A program made the position numbers and the translations under genes. A DNA stretch of 48,684 bases, taken from the NCBI GenBank assembly GCA_035651635.1, contig DASRFK010000001.1, positions 1-48,684 of the forward strand. Direction: 5' to 3'. Within the stretch, counting starts at the first letter, position 1. Every line of letters begins with the position of its first letter. The notes below the pieces were generated by a model that saw only the letters and a program-made list of their open reading frames with translations, was not told the origin of the DNA and did no database searches. The DNA comes from JANXQE01 sp035651635. Lineage in GTDB: Bacteria > Verrucomicrobiota > Verrucomicrobiia > Limisphaerales > UBA8199. Shown here one piece after another: positions 42,195 to 48,684 of this stretch.

Positions 42195-42638
42195 TCAATC
42201 ATCTCGCCATTGCAGGTTGTATCGCTGGACGAATAATCTGTATTCTTCGGCGAAAGTCCGCTTTTTGTGATGCTCCTCCTGGCCGGCGATGTATCTGGCC
42301 ACCGCTTCAACACCCGAATGTGATACGGAGAAGACGCCATAACCCCGTCCCCAGGCAAATGGACACGGAGTCAAATGGTTCTCGTTGATCCAATGTGAGG
42401 ACCCACCTTTCAGCAGCTGCATGGTTTCTTCGATGCATAGGTGGGTCGGCAAATCGACTAACGCATGCAAGTGCTCCCGGTTTGCGAAGTTGATCTTCAT
42501 GTACATTCCCTTCTCCTGGGCATAGGCGCCCAGAAAACCGGAGAGCTTGGCGGCGGCTGGTTTGTTAAGAACAGGGCGTCGGTCCAGAGTGGCCCAAATA
42601 AGGTGCAGCCACACGCGGGAGTAGGAATGCACGGACAT
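42195..42638 (-). CDS. REP-associated tyrosine transposase (RAYT), Y1/HUH family
   Basis: A 147-residue single-strand DNA nuclease of the IS200/IS605 TnpA superfamily. The HUH metal motif is H57-L-H59 in EHLHALV. The single catalytic tyrosine is Y116 in VARYIAGQEEHHKK. The length and lone-gene setting, with palindromic repeats on both sides (42043-42166 and 42717-42838), match a RAYT that mobilises or maintains REP-like sequences, not a complete insertion sequence. ATG 42638 was chosen over TTG 42647. All key residues are present, so it should be active. Confidence 0.92.
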   Translation of the reverse strand: MSVHSYSRVWLHLIWATLDRRPVLNKPAAAKLSGFLGAYAQEKGMYMKINFANREHLHALVDLPTHLCIEETMQLLKGGSSHWINENHLTPCPFAWGRGYGVFSVSHSGVEAVARYIAGQEEHHKKRTFAEEYRLFVQRYNLQWRDD

Positions 42639-42716
42639 AATAGTCAAGTAGCGGTAATAATGTATTCATTGCAACTATGAAGTGCGGCTTTCTAGAGGCT
42701 CCGCAAGCTCACAGGC

Positions 42717-42838
42717 TTCTCATTAACACCGCGGCTTTACCCCGGTGAAGGGCAGTTCGCGGGAACTTGACTGTTTAAACAGTTTCAAGACAGCGACGCA
42801 GGCCGTGCACCGCGCTGAAGCGGCGGTGTTAATGAGAG
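42717..42838. repeat. Palindromic repeat copy B
   Basis: The same element as copy A: TCTCATTAACACCGCGGCTTT (42718) to GCGGTGTTAATGAGAG at the right end. Its central palindrome ACTGTTTAAACAGT is kept (near 42770-42783), with GCGACGCAGGCCGTGCACCG on the right. It lies 79 bp from the RAYT start codon. Together with copy A it brackets the RAYT gene. Confidence 0.92.
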
Positions 42839-42883
42839 AGAAGCCGGTCGTGTCGTGGACTGGAGGTCGGGGACCTGAGCTTT

Positions 42884-43003
42884 TTATTAACACCGTGGCT
42901 TTAGCGCGGTGGGATGCAGTTCGCGGGAATCTGAACTGTTTAAACAGTTTCAAGACAGCGACGGAGGCCGTGCACCACGCTGAAGCGGGCGGTGCCAATG
43001 AGA
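42884..43003. repeat. Palindromic repeat copy C
   Basis: A third copy in tandem, 46 bp after copy B: TTATTAACACCGTGGCTTTA to GCGGGCGGTGCCAATGAGA. The centre AACTGTTTAAACAGTT is perfect (42934-42949). Its arms differ from A and B by several bases, and the right end GGTGCCAATGAG has lost pairing with TTATTAACACC, so it is diverging. Confidence 0.9.
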
Positions 43004-43090
43004 ACAGCATCTCCCGGGAACCATTCGTCCCTGGGGCAAACTATTCCCCGGGAGTTGACATGAGCGGCAAACGGTCGTTATCTCGGGGCT

Positions 43091-44371
43091 ATGAACTCCG
43101 CTAAAATGGTGCTCCCTCCAAATCAACCCCCGTCACTTTCAATGGAGCTTGCGCTCCACGGCAGCCCGGACGTTACCCGGCGCAAATTTCTCGCCAGCGC
43201 GGGCGCGGCGGCGGTTGGGTTTACGATTTTGAGACCGCAACTCGTGCGCGGTTCGTCCGCCAATTCCAAGATCAACCTCGGCCTGATCGGGTGCGGCGGG
43301 CGCGGCTCCTGGATCGCCGATCTGTTTGTCAAAAATGGCAATTACAACCTGGTGGCGGTCGCGGATTATTTCCAGGATCGCGCCGCCGCCGCCGGCGGCA
43401 AGCTCAACGTACCCGAAGAGAAACGTTTCACCACACTGTCGGGCTACAAACGGCTCCTGGAACAAAACCTGGATGCCGTGGCGATTGAATCGCCTCCGTA
43501 CTTTCATCCGGAACAGGCCGCTGCAGCCGTGGACGCGGGCAAACATGTGTATCTGGCGAAACCAGTGGCTGTGGATGTCCCCGGCTGCCAATCCGTCGCG
43601 GCCAGCGGGGCTAAGGCGACGCAAAAGAAACTCGCGTTCCGCGTCGATTTCCAAACTCGCGCCATGCCGGCTTACCAGGAAGTGCTTTCGCGCATCCACA
43701 AAGGCGACATCGGCCAACTCATCACGGTCTACGCCGAATATCAAACCAACCTGATGTTCGAAGATCGCGATGCGCAATTGCGCAAGGATCCCAAAAATCC
43801 CGAGGTTCGGTTGCGCGCGTGGGGCATCGATCGCCTTTTATCCGGCGATGTCATTACCGAACAAAACATCCATGCCCTCGATGTCGCGACCTGGATCGTG
43901 AATGCCGACCCGATCAAAGCCTACGGCACCGGCGGTCGTGCCCGGCCGTTCCTGGGCGATTGCTGGGATCATTTCTCGCTGCTGTTTTATTTCCCAAACA
44001 ATCTGGTGGTTTCGTTCACCTCGAAACAAGCCGGGTTCGGGTTCGACGATATCATGGTCCGGGCGCACGGGACGACGGGCACCGCGGAAACCAATTATGG
44101 CGGCAAATGCTGGCTGCACAGCCGCGAGGACGTCTTCAACGGTGACACCGACAACATTTACCAGGTGGGAGTCGAGAAGAACATCGCCTCGTTCTTTGAG
44201 GACATAACGAAGAGCGATTGCTCGAACTCCACGGTTAAGCCCAGTGTCCGAAGCAATTTAACGACGATTCTCGGACGGACCGCGGCCTACAAAGGCGGCG
44301 AGGTTACCTGGGAGCAGTTGTTGAAGAAAAATGAGAAATGGGTGGCGGATTTGAAGGGGTTGAAAGGCTAA
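43091..44371 (+). CDS. Tat-exported Gfo/Idh/MocA oxidoreductase
   Basis: A 426-residue protein with a twin-arginine signal (TRRKFLASAGAAAVGF, 29-44), so folded with its cofactor and exported. The Rossmann motif is GLIGCGGRGS (64-73) and the EKP-position lysine is K157 in LAKPVAV. It fits the large secreted Gfo/Idh families of Planctomycetes and Verrucomicrobia thought to act on sugars or cyclitols with tightly bound NAD(P). A second start at ATG 43142 is possible. No substrate is indicated. It lies downstream of the REP-like copies B and C and upstream of hairpin repeats. Confidence 0.9.
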   Translation: MNSAKMVLPPNQPPSLSMELALHGSPDVTRRKFLASAGAAAVGFTILRPQLVRGSSANSKINLGLIGCGGRGSWIADLFVKNGNYNLVAVADYFQDRAAAAGGKLNVPEEKRFTTLSGYKRLLEQNLDAVAIESPPYFHPEQAAAAVDAGKHVYLAKPVAVDVPGCQSVAASGAKATQKKLAFRVDFQTRAMPAYQEVLSRIHKGDIGQLITVYAEYQTNLMFEDRDAQLRKDPKNPEVRLRAWGIDRLLSGDVITEQNIHALDVATWIVNADPIKAYGTGGRARPFLGDCWDHFSLLFYFPNNLVVSFTSKQAGFGFDDIMVRAHGTTGTAETNYGGKCWLHSREDVFNGDTDNIYQVGVEKNIASFFEDITKSDCSNSTVKPSVRSNLTTILGRTAAYKGGEVTWEQLLKKNEKWVADLKGLKG

Positions 44372-44398
44372 AAGGGAGTGGGGCGGTAGGGTGCGTAT

Positions 44399-44417
44399 GG
44401 CGGCCCGTTGGGCCGCC
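44399..44417. repeat. Single gamma hairpin
   Basis: GGCGGCCC-GTT-GGGCCGCC, a 19-nt hairpin like the gamma element of the three-hairpin repeats nearby but with extra GC pairs in the stem. It lies just after the Gfo/Idh gene. Confidence 0.75.
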
Positions 44418-44470
44418 AGGCCGATGCCCTGCGTAACGAAGGAGAGTCGGGTCCAGCGGTCCGCGGCGTC

Positions 44471-44555
44471 TCGGCCCAACGGGCCGACCGAACATAGCCC
44501 AGGCCGATGGCCTGGGTTAAGGTGCGGATAAAATGGTTGCGTCCTGAAGGGACGC
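44471..44555 (-). repeat. Three-hairpin repeat, reverse orientation (gamma-beta-alpha)
   Basis: Three hairpins follow: gamma TCGGCCCAACGGGCCGA (44471-44487), beta CCCAGGCCGATGGCCTGGG (44498-44516) and alpha GCGTCCTGAAGGGACGC (44539-44555). The AACATAG spacer before beta is shared with other copies. It faces the next copy (44626-44724) tail to tail, about 70 bp apart. Confidence 0.85.
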
Positions 44556-44625
44556 CAGAAACCGCAGATCAAATCGAAGGCGGCCATGCCAATTGGCGAA
44601 CCGCGAGCCACTGAATGAACCTCTG

Positions 44626-44724
44626 GCGCCCTCTTCAGGGCGCGAACCGATTAAAATGGCCATACCCAGGGCATCGGCCCGCGGCCTCAGCCCTGGGCTA
44701 TGCTCGGTCGGCCCGTTGGGCCGA
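44626..44724 (+). repeat. Three-hairpin repeat, forward orientation (alpha-beta-gamma)
   Basis: Alpha GCGCCCTCTTCAGGGCGC (44626-44643), beta CCCAGGGC...GCCCTGGG (44665-44697) and gamma TCGGCCCGTTGGGCCGA (44708-44724). Beta contains an inner GGCC/GGCC pairing (ATCGGCCCGCGGCCTCA). The pseudopilin at 44826 follows it by about 100 bp. A TTGACA at 44775-44780 without a good -10 is the only promoter hint there. Confidence 0.87.
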
Positions 44725-44825
44725 AGGCTTCGGATTTACCTCCACCTGTGCGGCCAAACGCCCAGTTTCCGACCTTGACAAAAATGCTACAAATTCACAT
44801 GCTTTCAAGTATTAGCCCTTGGCTT

Positions 44826-45731
44826 ATGAACAAAAAATCATCGAAATCCATTCCTGCTTGTCAGGATCCCCGTATCCGCCGCGGTTTCACGTTGATTGAA
44901 CTACTGGTGGTTATCGCCATTATCGCGATTCTGGCGGCAATGATCCTCCCGGCCCTGAGCAAGGCCAAGCAAAAAGCCCAGGGCATCCAGTGCCTGAGCA
45001 ACAACAAGCAGTTAATCAGCGCCTGGCACATGTACTCGCTGGATTTCCGGGATCGTTGTGCCAATAACTTCACCGTGCCCGGAACGCAAACCACCATTAA
45101 CGATGGGCTTTTTGCCAATTGGGTGAACAATGTGCTTGATTGGGGTCTCACAGTCGACAACACCAATGTGGACTACATCCGCAAAGGCGTTTTGGCTCCC
45201 TATAGCGCGGCCGCCGTGGGCATCTATCAATGTCCGGCCGACAATTACCTTAGTCCTGCCCAGCGCAGGGTTGGATGGAACCGAAGAGTCCGAAGCAATT
45301 CTATGAATTGCTTGTTTGGGATGACCAGCGATCCCAAGAACATGACCTCGCAAGATGCCCAGGCCGCGAATGGAAAATCGTGGGGGTATGGCGGCGCATA
45401 TCGCCAATTCCTCAAACAGACGGATTGCCCACAACCGGCCCAGGTTTGGGTTACGCTCGATGAACAGGCCGATTCCGTTAACGATGCCTTCTTTACTGTT
45501 CCTGATACGGGGGTGACCGCCTGGGGGGACGTCCCCGCTTCTTATCACAATGGTGCTTGCGGGTTCTCCTTCGCTGACGGCCACGCCGAAATTCATAAAT
45601 GGAAGAGCTCGACTTCATGGGTTCCGGTCAAATACATCCAGCAAGCCTCCCCGATTCCGTTCGACAACGTCGCACTAACGGTGGATTACCCCTGGTACAA
45701 CCAGCACACAGGGTACGTGCCGTCCCGTTAG
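44826..45731 (+). CDS. Pseudopilin with H-X9-DG C-terminus
   Basis: A 301-residue paralogue of the proteins at 210 and 19242. The prepilin peptidase site is G20/F21 (RRGFTLIELLVVIAIIAILA), after a short basic leader. The C-terminal signature is HNGACGFSFADGHAEIHKW. The central part has the usual CLSNNKQLISAWHMYSLDF and NVDYIRKGVLAPY-type sequences shared with the 210-1049 protein, including VDNTNV. ATG 44826 is the first plausible start; earlier frame sequence translates the hairpin repeats. It probably assembles into a pilus or pseudopilus. Confidence 0.88.
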   Translation: MNKKSSKSIPACQDPRIRRGFTLIELLVVIAIIAILAAMILPALSKAKQKAQGIQCLSNNKQLISAWHMYSLDFRDRCANNFTVPGTQTTINDGLFANWVNNVLDWGLTVDNTNVDYIRKGVLAPYSAAAVGIYQCPADNYLSPAQRRVGWNRRVRSNSMNCLFGMTSDPKNMTSQDAQAANGKSWGYGGAYRQFLKQTDCPQPAQVWVTLDEQADSVNDAFFTVPDTGVTAWGDVPASYHNGACGFSFADGHAEIHKWKSSTSWVPVKYIQQASPIPFDNVALTVDYPWYNQHTGYVPSR

Positions 45732-45763
45732 CGCGCCGAGTGGGCGCTAGGAGTGGCTGGTCG

Positions 45764-45830
45764 CTCTCATTAACACCCGGTTCAGCGGGTTGAAGCAAGC
45801 ACGCAAGACCCGGGAATCGTTTCAACGGTC
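45764..45830. repeat. Degenerate copy D of the palindromic repeat
   Basis: CTCTCATTAACACCCGGTTC begins like copies A-C but the central palindrome is reduced to ATCGTTTCAACGGT (45816-45829). The right arm (to about 45880) is no longer recognisable. It lies just after the third pseudopilin gene. Confidence 0.6.
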
Positions 45831-45898
45831 TCTTCTGCTCGCGATGCCAAACACCCCGCCGAAGCGCTCGTGATTGCCTAAATCCGGCGCTCTCTGTC

Positions 45899-45998
45899 GC
45901 CCCCTTTAGGGCGCAAATGGATTTTTAAGATTGTCTTACCCAGGGCATCGGCCTGCGGCCTCAGCCCTGGGCTATGTACGGTCGACCCGTTGGGTCGA
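45899..45998 (+). repeat. Three-hairpin repeat with compensatory stem changes
   Basis: Alpha GCCCCCTTTAGGGCGC (about 45899-45914), beta CCCAGGGC...GCCCTGGG (45939-45971) and gamma TCGACCCGTTGGGTCGA (45982-45998). Compared with the copy at 44708, gamma has both sides of one stem pair changed (G-C to A-T), keeping the hairpin. This supports selection or a copying mechanism acting on structure. Confidence 0.85.
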
Positions 45999-46048
45999 GA
46001 GGGCACAGACTACGCGCTCGGCCAGTATCCGGCGAGATGGTTACTTCC

Positions 46049-48382
46049 TCATCTCCCACTCCCCATGACGCTCCATTCAACTCGATGATATTTGTCTATT
46101 GCCGGCTCAGTTAAATTCCGCGAGCCACCTTCGACCCACCTGATTTCCGCAGAGTCAACGCGATCAACATTCCCGAGCCCGAAATGGATTGTATTGGGCG
46201 CCTGGGACCGATGCGAGTCGCCGGTTACCAGCTCACGGGTGGCGCTACGCCCGTTATAATGGATTGTAACCCGGCAACCCACCGGCGATTTGCCGGAGCC
46301 CTCTTCCCGAAACCCGAACCCGATCCAATGGCCCGCATCCCGCACTTGGTTCTTGAAAATCTTCAAAGTCCGCTTCTGCTCAGGCCATACCTCAAAGGTA
46401 GTGACGAGCAAATCGACCCGGCCGTCCCCGTCGAGATCGTCAGCCACAACATTGCGCGAATCTTCTTCGAGCGAAACACCCGCCAGGTGCCCGATATCAG
46501 TGAACGATTCGCCTCCTTGACTTAGAAATAGCCGGTTCTTCTCGTAACCGCCATAAGACCATCCGCTACCTCGGGTACGCCTGAACTTGGCCTGGTAATA
46601 TTGACCCGCCGAGATGTCATCGGCCTTTTCGTTAATGAACACATCATGCAGCCAGAACTCACCTTCGTAGTCGCGAACGGATTGCTTGGTCTCCAGGCCG
46701 TTTGCGATATAGACATCGGGAAAACCGTCATTGTCGAAGTCAAAGGCGCTGCAGCCCCAGGACCAGCCGGAACGGGCGATGGAATCGCCGAACGCAGTTT
46801 GCTCAAAGCCTCCGTTGGTCTTTGCCAGAAAGAGCCGGTTGCCAAAGGTCATGGCCGGCCGACGCAGACGATCCTCGTCGGTGTACTCGCGCCACAGGTT
46901 GAGATGTTGGAGCCGGTCGACGGTCGGCGAGGGCATGCCGATCATCAAAAGGTCAAGGCGGCCGTCGACGTTGAAGTCGGCCAGGCAATGGGCCATGCCA
47001 AATTCGTGGGATTCAGAGACCCATTGATGAGTGACCTCAACAAAATGCCCGTGTCCATCCCCTCGGTACAAGTCCAATCCGGCAAAATCGCTCACTACCA
47101 GCAAGTCCAAGTGGCCGTCGTTGTCGAGGTCAGCAAAAGAGGCCGAGTAGGTGCGGCGCCAGCGTTTGCGGCCTAACCCGGCGCCTTCGGTGACGTCGGT
47201 GAAATTGCCGTGGCCGTCATTCAAGAGCAGGTAAGAAGGGAAGCCGTCGTTAGCATCATAGTAATAGGGCCGCAGAATGGCACCAAGCGGCGGGACCCGA
47301 TATTGACCAAGAAAAACATCCAGATCACCGTCTTCATCGATGTCGCCGCAGGTCAGCACCATCGCGTCCTTTAGGGCCGGGTGCGGTGTCCAGACATTTC
47401 GAGGAGGTTCATCAAAGGTGCCTTGAGGGCTGCCTTTGAAGAGGAACAATCCGGCGGGGGTGGCGCATAACAGATCGGCGTGACCGTCGCCGTCGAAATC
47501 CGCAACCACCGCCGTCATGATGAAATCAAGGGGATACCGGCACAAGGGTTCCGGCTCGTAATGCTCGGGTTCGCGGCGGCGGTAAACCTGGTTTATGGCC
47601 GGCAAAAGAATTTCGGGGAAGCCGTCCCCATCGAGATCGTAAACGATGAGAGGATCGATCACGGGAGCCTTGGGTGTCGGGCTGAAGGATTCATCCAGGA
47701 TTTTGCGGAAGAAAGGCTCGCCCGTCCGCGTTTTGAGCTGGAGATGGGTGGCGTCAATGCGTTTGACGGTCGCCGGGGTGTCGCCGGGTCCGAGGTTTTC
47801 CCAATTGACCAGCAAGTCACCTTCGAGCATAGCGCGTTGCTGGCTCCCGGGGCTCGTGAGGTGAGCGGAGAAATAAAAACCGCTCTGAGAGGGTGCGCCG
47901 TTGGTATCGACTTCAAAGCGGTTGTGGCGGAATTCGATGTTCTCCAACTGCCACCTATCGTTGGAGAGGTTTTGAATTTGTTGCCTCCATTGCGCCGGGG
48001 ATAGCATCTCGCCGGGGCCATCGCCGACGCGCATTTCGATGCCATGAGCCAGGTGTTCGGTCGCGGCCCAATGAGGCAGGACGATTTTGCCAAAGGGGAA
48101 GTTTGCCGCGACGGACAATTTGTTGGTAGATGCGTTGATGGAATTCCAGAGCGATTCAAACGTGCGTCCGCAGCGTTGCGCGAGCATTTCCTTGGCCCAA
48201 ACGGTGCGATCGATTTCATCTTCAGGGGCCTGGAGTGAGTTGATGCGATTGGTGATGGATGATCCGGTCGAGGGTTCGTTTTCCCAGGGCAGGGAGGTGC
48301 GGGTGAAGCGGAGGAGGATTGCCATGGCCCCGAGGAGGAGAAGGAGCAAGACAACCAACGCAGTTTTTTTTGTGAGCCTCAT
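46049..48382 (-). CDS. FG-GAP repeat/ASPIC-UnbV (CRTAC1-type) protein
   Basis: A 777-residue protein with an N-terminal membrane anchor or signal (KKTALVVLLLLLLGAMAILL). A region of about 230 residues specific to this protein follows. It has at least seven Ca2+-binding DxDxDGxxD blades of an FG-GAP beta-propeller, for example DLDGDGFPEILL, DIDEDGDLDVFL, DLDNDGHLDLLV, DFDNDGFPDVYI and DLDGDGRVDLLV. It ends in an ASPIC/UnbV domain (GCRVTIHYNGRSATREL, then FGLGNVDRVDSAEIRW). Such proteins are surface or periplasmic and very common in this phylum; binding partners are unknown. ATG 48382 was chosen because the upstream open frame only translates hairpin repeats. Confidence 0.9.
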   Translation of the reverse strand: MRLTKKTALVVLLLLLLGAMAILLRFTRTSLPWENEPSTGSSITNRINSLQAPEDEIDRTVWAKEMLAQRCGRTFESLWNSINASTNKLSVAANFPFGKIVLPHWAATEHLAHGIEMRVGDGPGEMLSPAQWRQQIQNLSNDRWQLENIEFRHNRFEVDTNGAPSQSGFYFSAHLTSPGSQQRAMLEGDLLVNWENLGPGDTPATVKRIDATHLQLKTRTGEPFFRKILDESFSPTPKAPVIDPLIVYDLDGDGFPEILLPAINQVYRRREPEHYEPEPLCRYPLDFIMTAVVADFDGDGHADLLCATPAGLFLFKGSPQGTFDEPPRNVWTPHPALKDAMVLTCGDIDEDGDLDVFLGQYRVPPLGAILRPYYYDANDGFPSYLLLNDGHGNFTDVTEGAGLGRKRWRRTYSASFADLDNDGHLDLLVVSDFAGLDLYRGDGHGHFVEVTHQWVSESHEFGMAHCLADFNVDGRLDLLMIGMPSPTVDRLQHLNLWREYTDEDRLRRPAMTFGNRLFLAKTNGGFEQTAFGDSIARSGWSWGCSAFDFDNDGFPDVYIANGLETKQSVRDYEGEFWLHDVFINEKADDISAGQYYQAKFRRTRGSGWSYGGYEKNRLFLSQGGESFTDIGHLAGVSLEEDSRNVVADDLDGDGRVDLLVTTFEVWPEQKRTLKIFKNQVRDAGHWIGFGFREEGSGKSPVGCRVTIHYNGRSATRELVTGDSHRSQAPNTIHFGLGNVDRVDSAEIRWVEGGSRNLTEPAIDKYHRVEWSVMGSGR

Positions 48383-48444
48383 CAACAAATCAAGAGAGCG
48401 CACGAAGGCCGGACGGAGATATGAGGATCGGCCGAATATTGTTG

Positions 48445-48676
48445 CGGGCCATTGGCCCGTGCGATGTCTCGGCCCAACGGGCCGAAAATGGCCTGGGCCG
48501 ATGGGCGTGGGGTTGAGGTGGGGAGCTCGGCCGGTTGGCCCGCGATGTCTCGGCCCAACGGGCAATCTGCTCCTGTTCGGCCCAACGGGCCGACCGAGCA
48601 TAGCCCAGGCCTGAGGCCGCAAGGCCGATGGCCTGGGTTTGCGTGCGGAATGGACATGTGCGCCCTGAAGGGGCGC
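48445..48676 (-). repeat. Hairpin-repeat array upstream of the FG-GAP gene
   Basis: A cluster of gamma hairpins: CGGGCCATTGGCCCG (about 48445-48459), TCGGCCCAACGGGCCGA (48469-48485), a partial at 48550, and TCGGCCCAACGGGCCGA (48577-48593). Then come beta (48604-48637, CCCAGGCC...GGCCTGGG with an inner GAGGCCGCAAGGCCGA) and alpha GCGCCCTGAAGGGGCGC (48660-48676). The last three form a complete reverse-orientation gamma-beta-alpha unit. It fills nearly all of the 300 bp upstream of the FG-GAP start to the window end. Confidence 0.85.
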
Positions 48677-48684
48677 CGGAGGGT

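Noticed and set aside
42043..43003. A CRISPR array or a complete insertion sequence
   Set aside because: There are only three diverged copies with inverted internal symmetry and irregular spacing, and no cas genes. The transposase lacks the tightly linked left and right end structure of a full IS200 unit, so the RAYT interpretation fits better.
42723..43010. A 95-residue minus-strand frame with an internally repeated TASVAVLKLFKQ-like segment
   Set aside because: It is only the translation of palindromic repeat copies B and C, which explains the internal repeat.
44775..44803. Sigma-70 promoter for the third pseudopilin (TTGACA at 44775)
   Set aside because: The -35 match is perfect, but no acceptable -10 hexamer occurs 16-18 bp downstream.
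48383..48622. An 80-residue N-terminal extension of the FG-GAP protein
   Set aside because: It translates gamma hairpins (repeated RPVGP-type peptides) and lies upstream of a good membrane-anchor start at 48382.

Overview
The window looks like the chromosome of a Verrucomicrobiota bacterium (Pedosphaera/Limisphaerales type). This is inferred from content, not from a marker gene. It has three type IV pilin-like H-X9-DG pseudopilins, a secreted CotH kinase with EF-hands, an FG-GAP/ASPIC protein, a Tat-exported Gfo/Idh oxidoreductase, MglA/roadblock signalling, many P/A-rich unknown proteins, and intergenic space full of hairpin-forming repeats. No phage, CRISPR array, rRNA or convincing tRNA was found. 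I recognise about 42 protein genes.

Layout. 0.2-9.9 kb: a pseudopilin, a Gfo/Idh oxidoreductase translationally coupled to an M20 peptidase, a class III aminotransferase, and three unknown proteins, two with membrane segments. 10.1-13 kb: pilT, a pilT/pilU-like paralogue and a degenerate receiver in one tight operon, divergent from a MidA-type methyltransferase. 14.2-16.8 kb: grpE-dnaJ-rsmE. 17-25.4 kb: a stand-alone glycogen-binding (CBM48-like) protein, a futalosine-pathway menaquinone enzyme followed by a possible structured RNA and a clear terminator, a second pseudopilin, a DUF2167/zinc-ribbon membrane pair, and the CotH/EF-hand protein.

25.5-31 kb is a polarity/motility-type signalling locus. 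One MglA GTPase is accompanied by a classical roadblock protein, a 650-residue protein ending in a roadblock domain and carrying a duplicated unknown domain, and a divergent operon with a response regulator (receiver + DUF4388-like) and two small proteins. Several of these also look roadblock-like. 31.3-34.5 kb holds a dual CDGSH iron-sulfur protein, an unknown protein, argG, and a small gene bracketed by two 138-bp inverted repeats about 93% identical.

34.8-41 kb is the most interesting gene set: an outer-membrane barrel, YfiR, a CHASE8 hybrid histidine kinase, a lone receiver, and a protein with two HisKA-like boxes, a receiver and an adenylyl cyclase, all on one strand. It resembles a Yfi envelope-sensing module whose diguanylate cyclase has been replaced by a phosphorelay ending in a predicted cAMP cyclase. 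42-48.7 kb is accessory: a RAYT (Y1/HUH transposase) flanked by palindromic repeats of about 120 bp, a Tat Gfo/Idh protein, a third pseudopilin and an FG-GAP/ASPIC protein, with the intergenic DNA occupied by a second repeat family made of three hairpins in fixed order.

All coordinates and motif positions are hand-read. Family names come from recognised motifs, not searches. Several starts are uncertain because TTG starts are possible.
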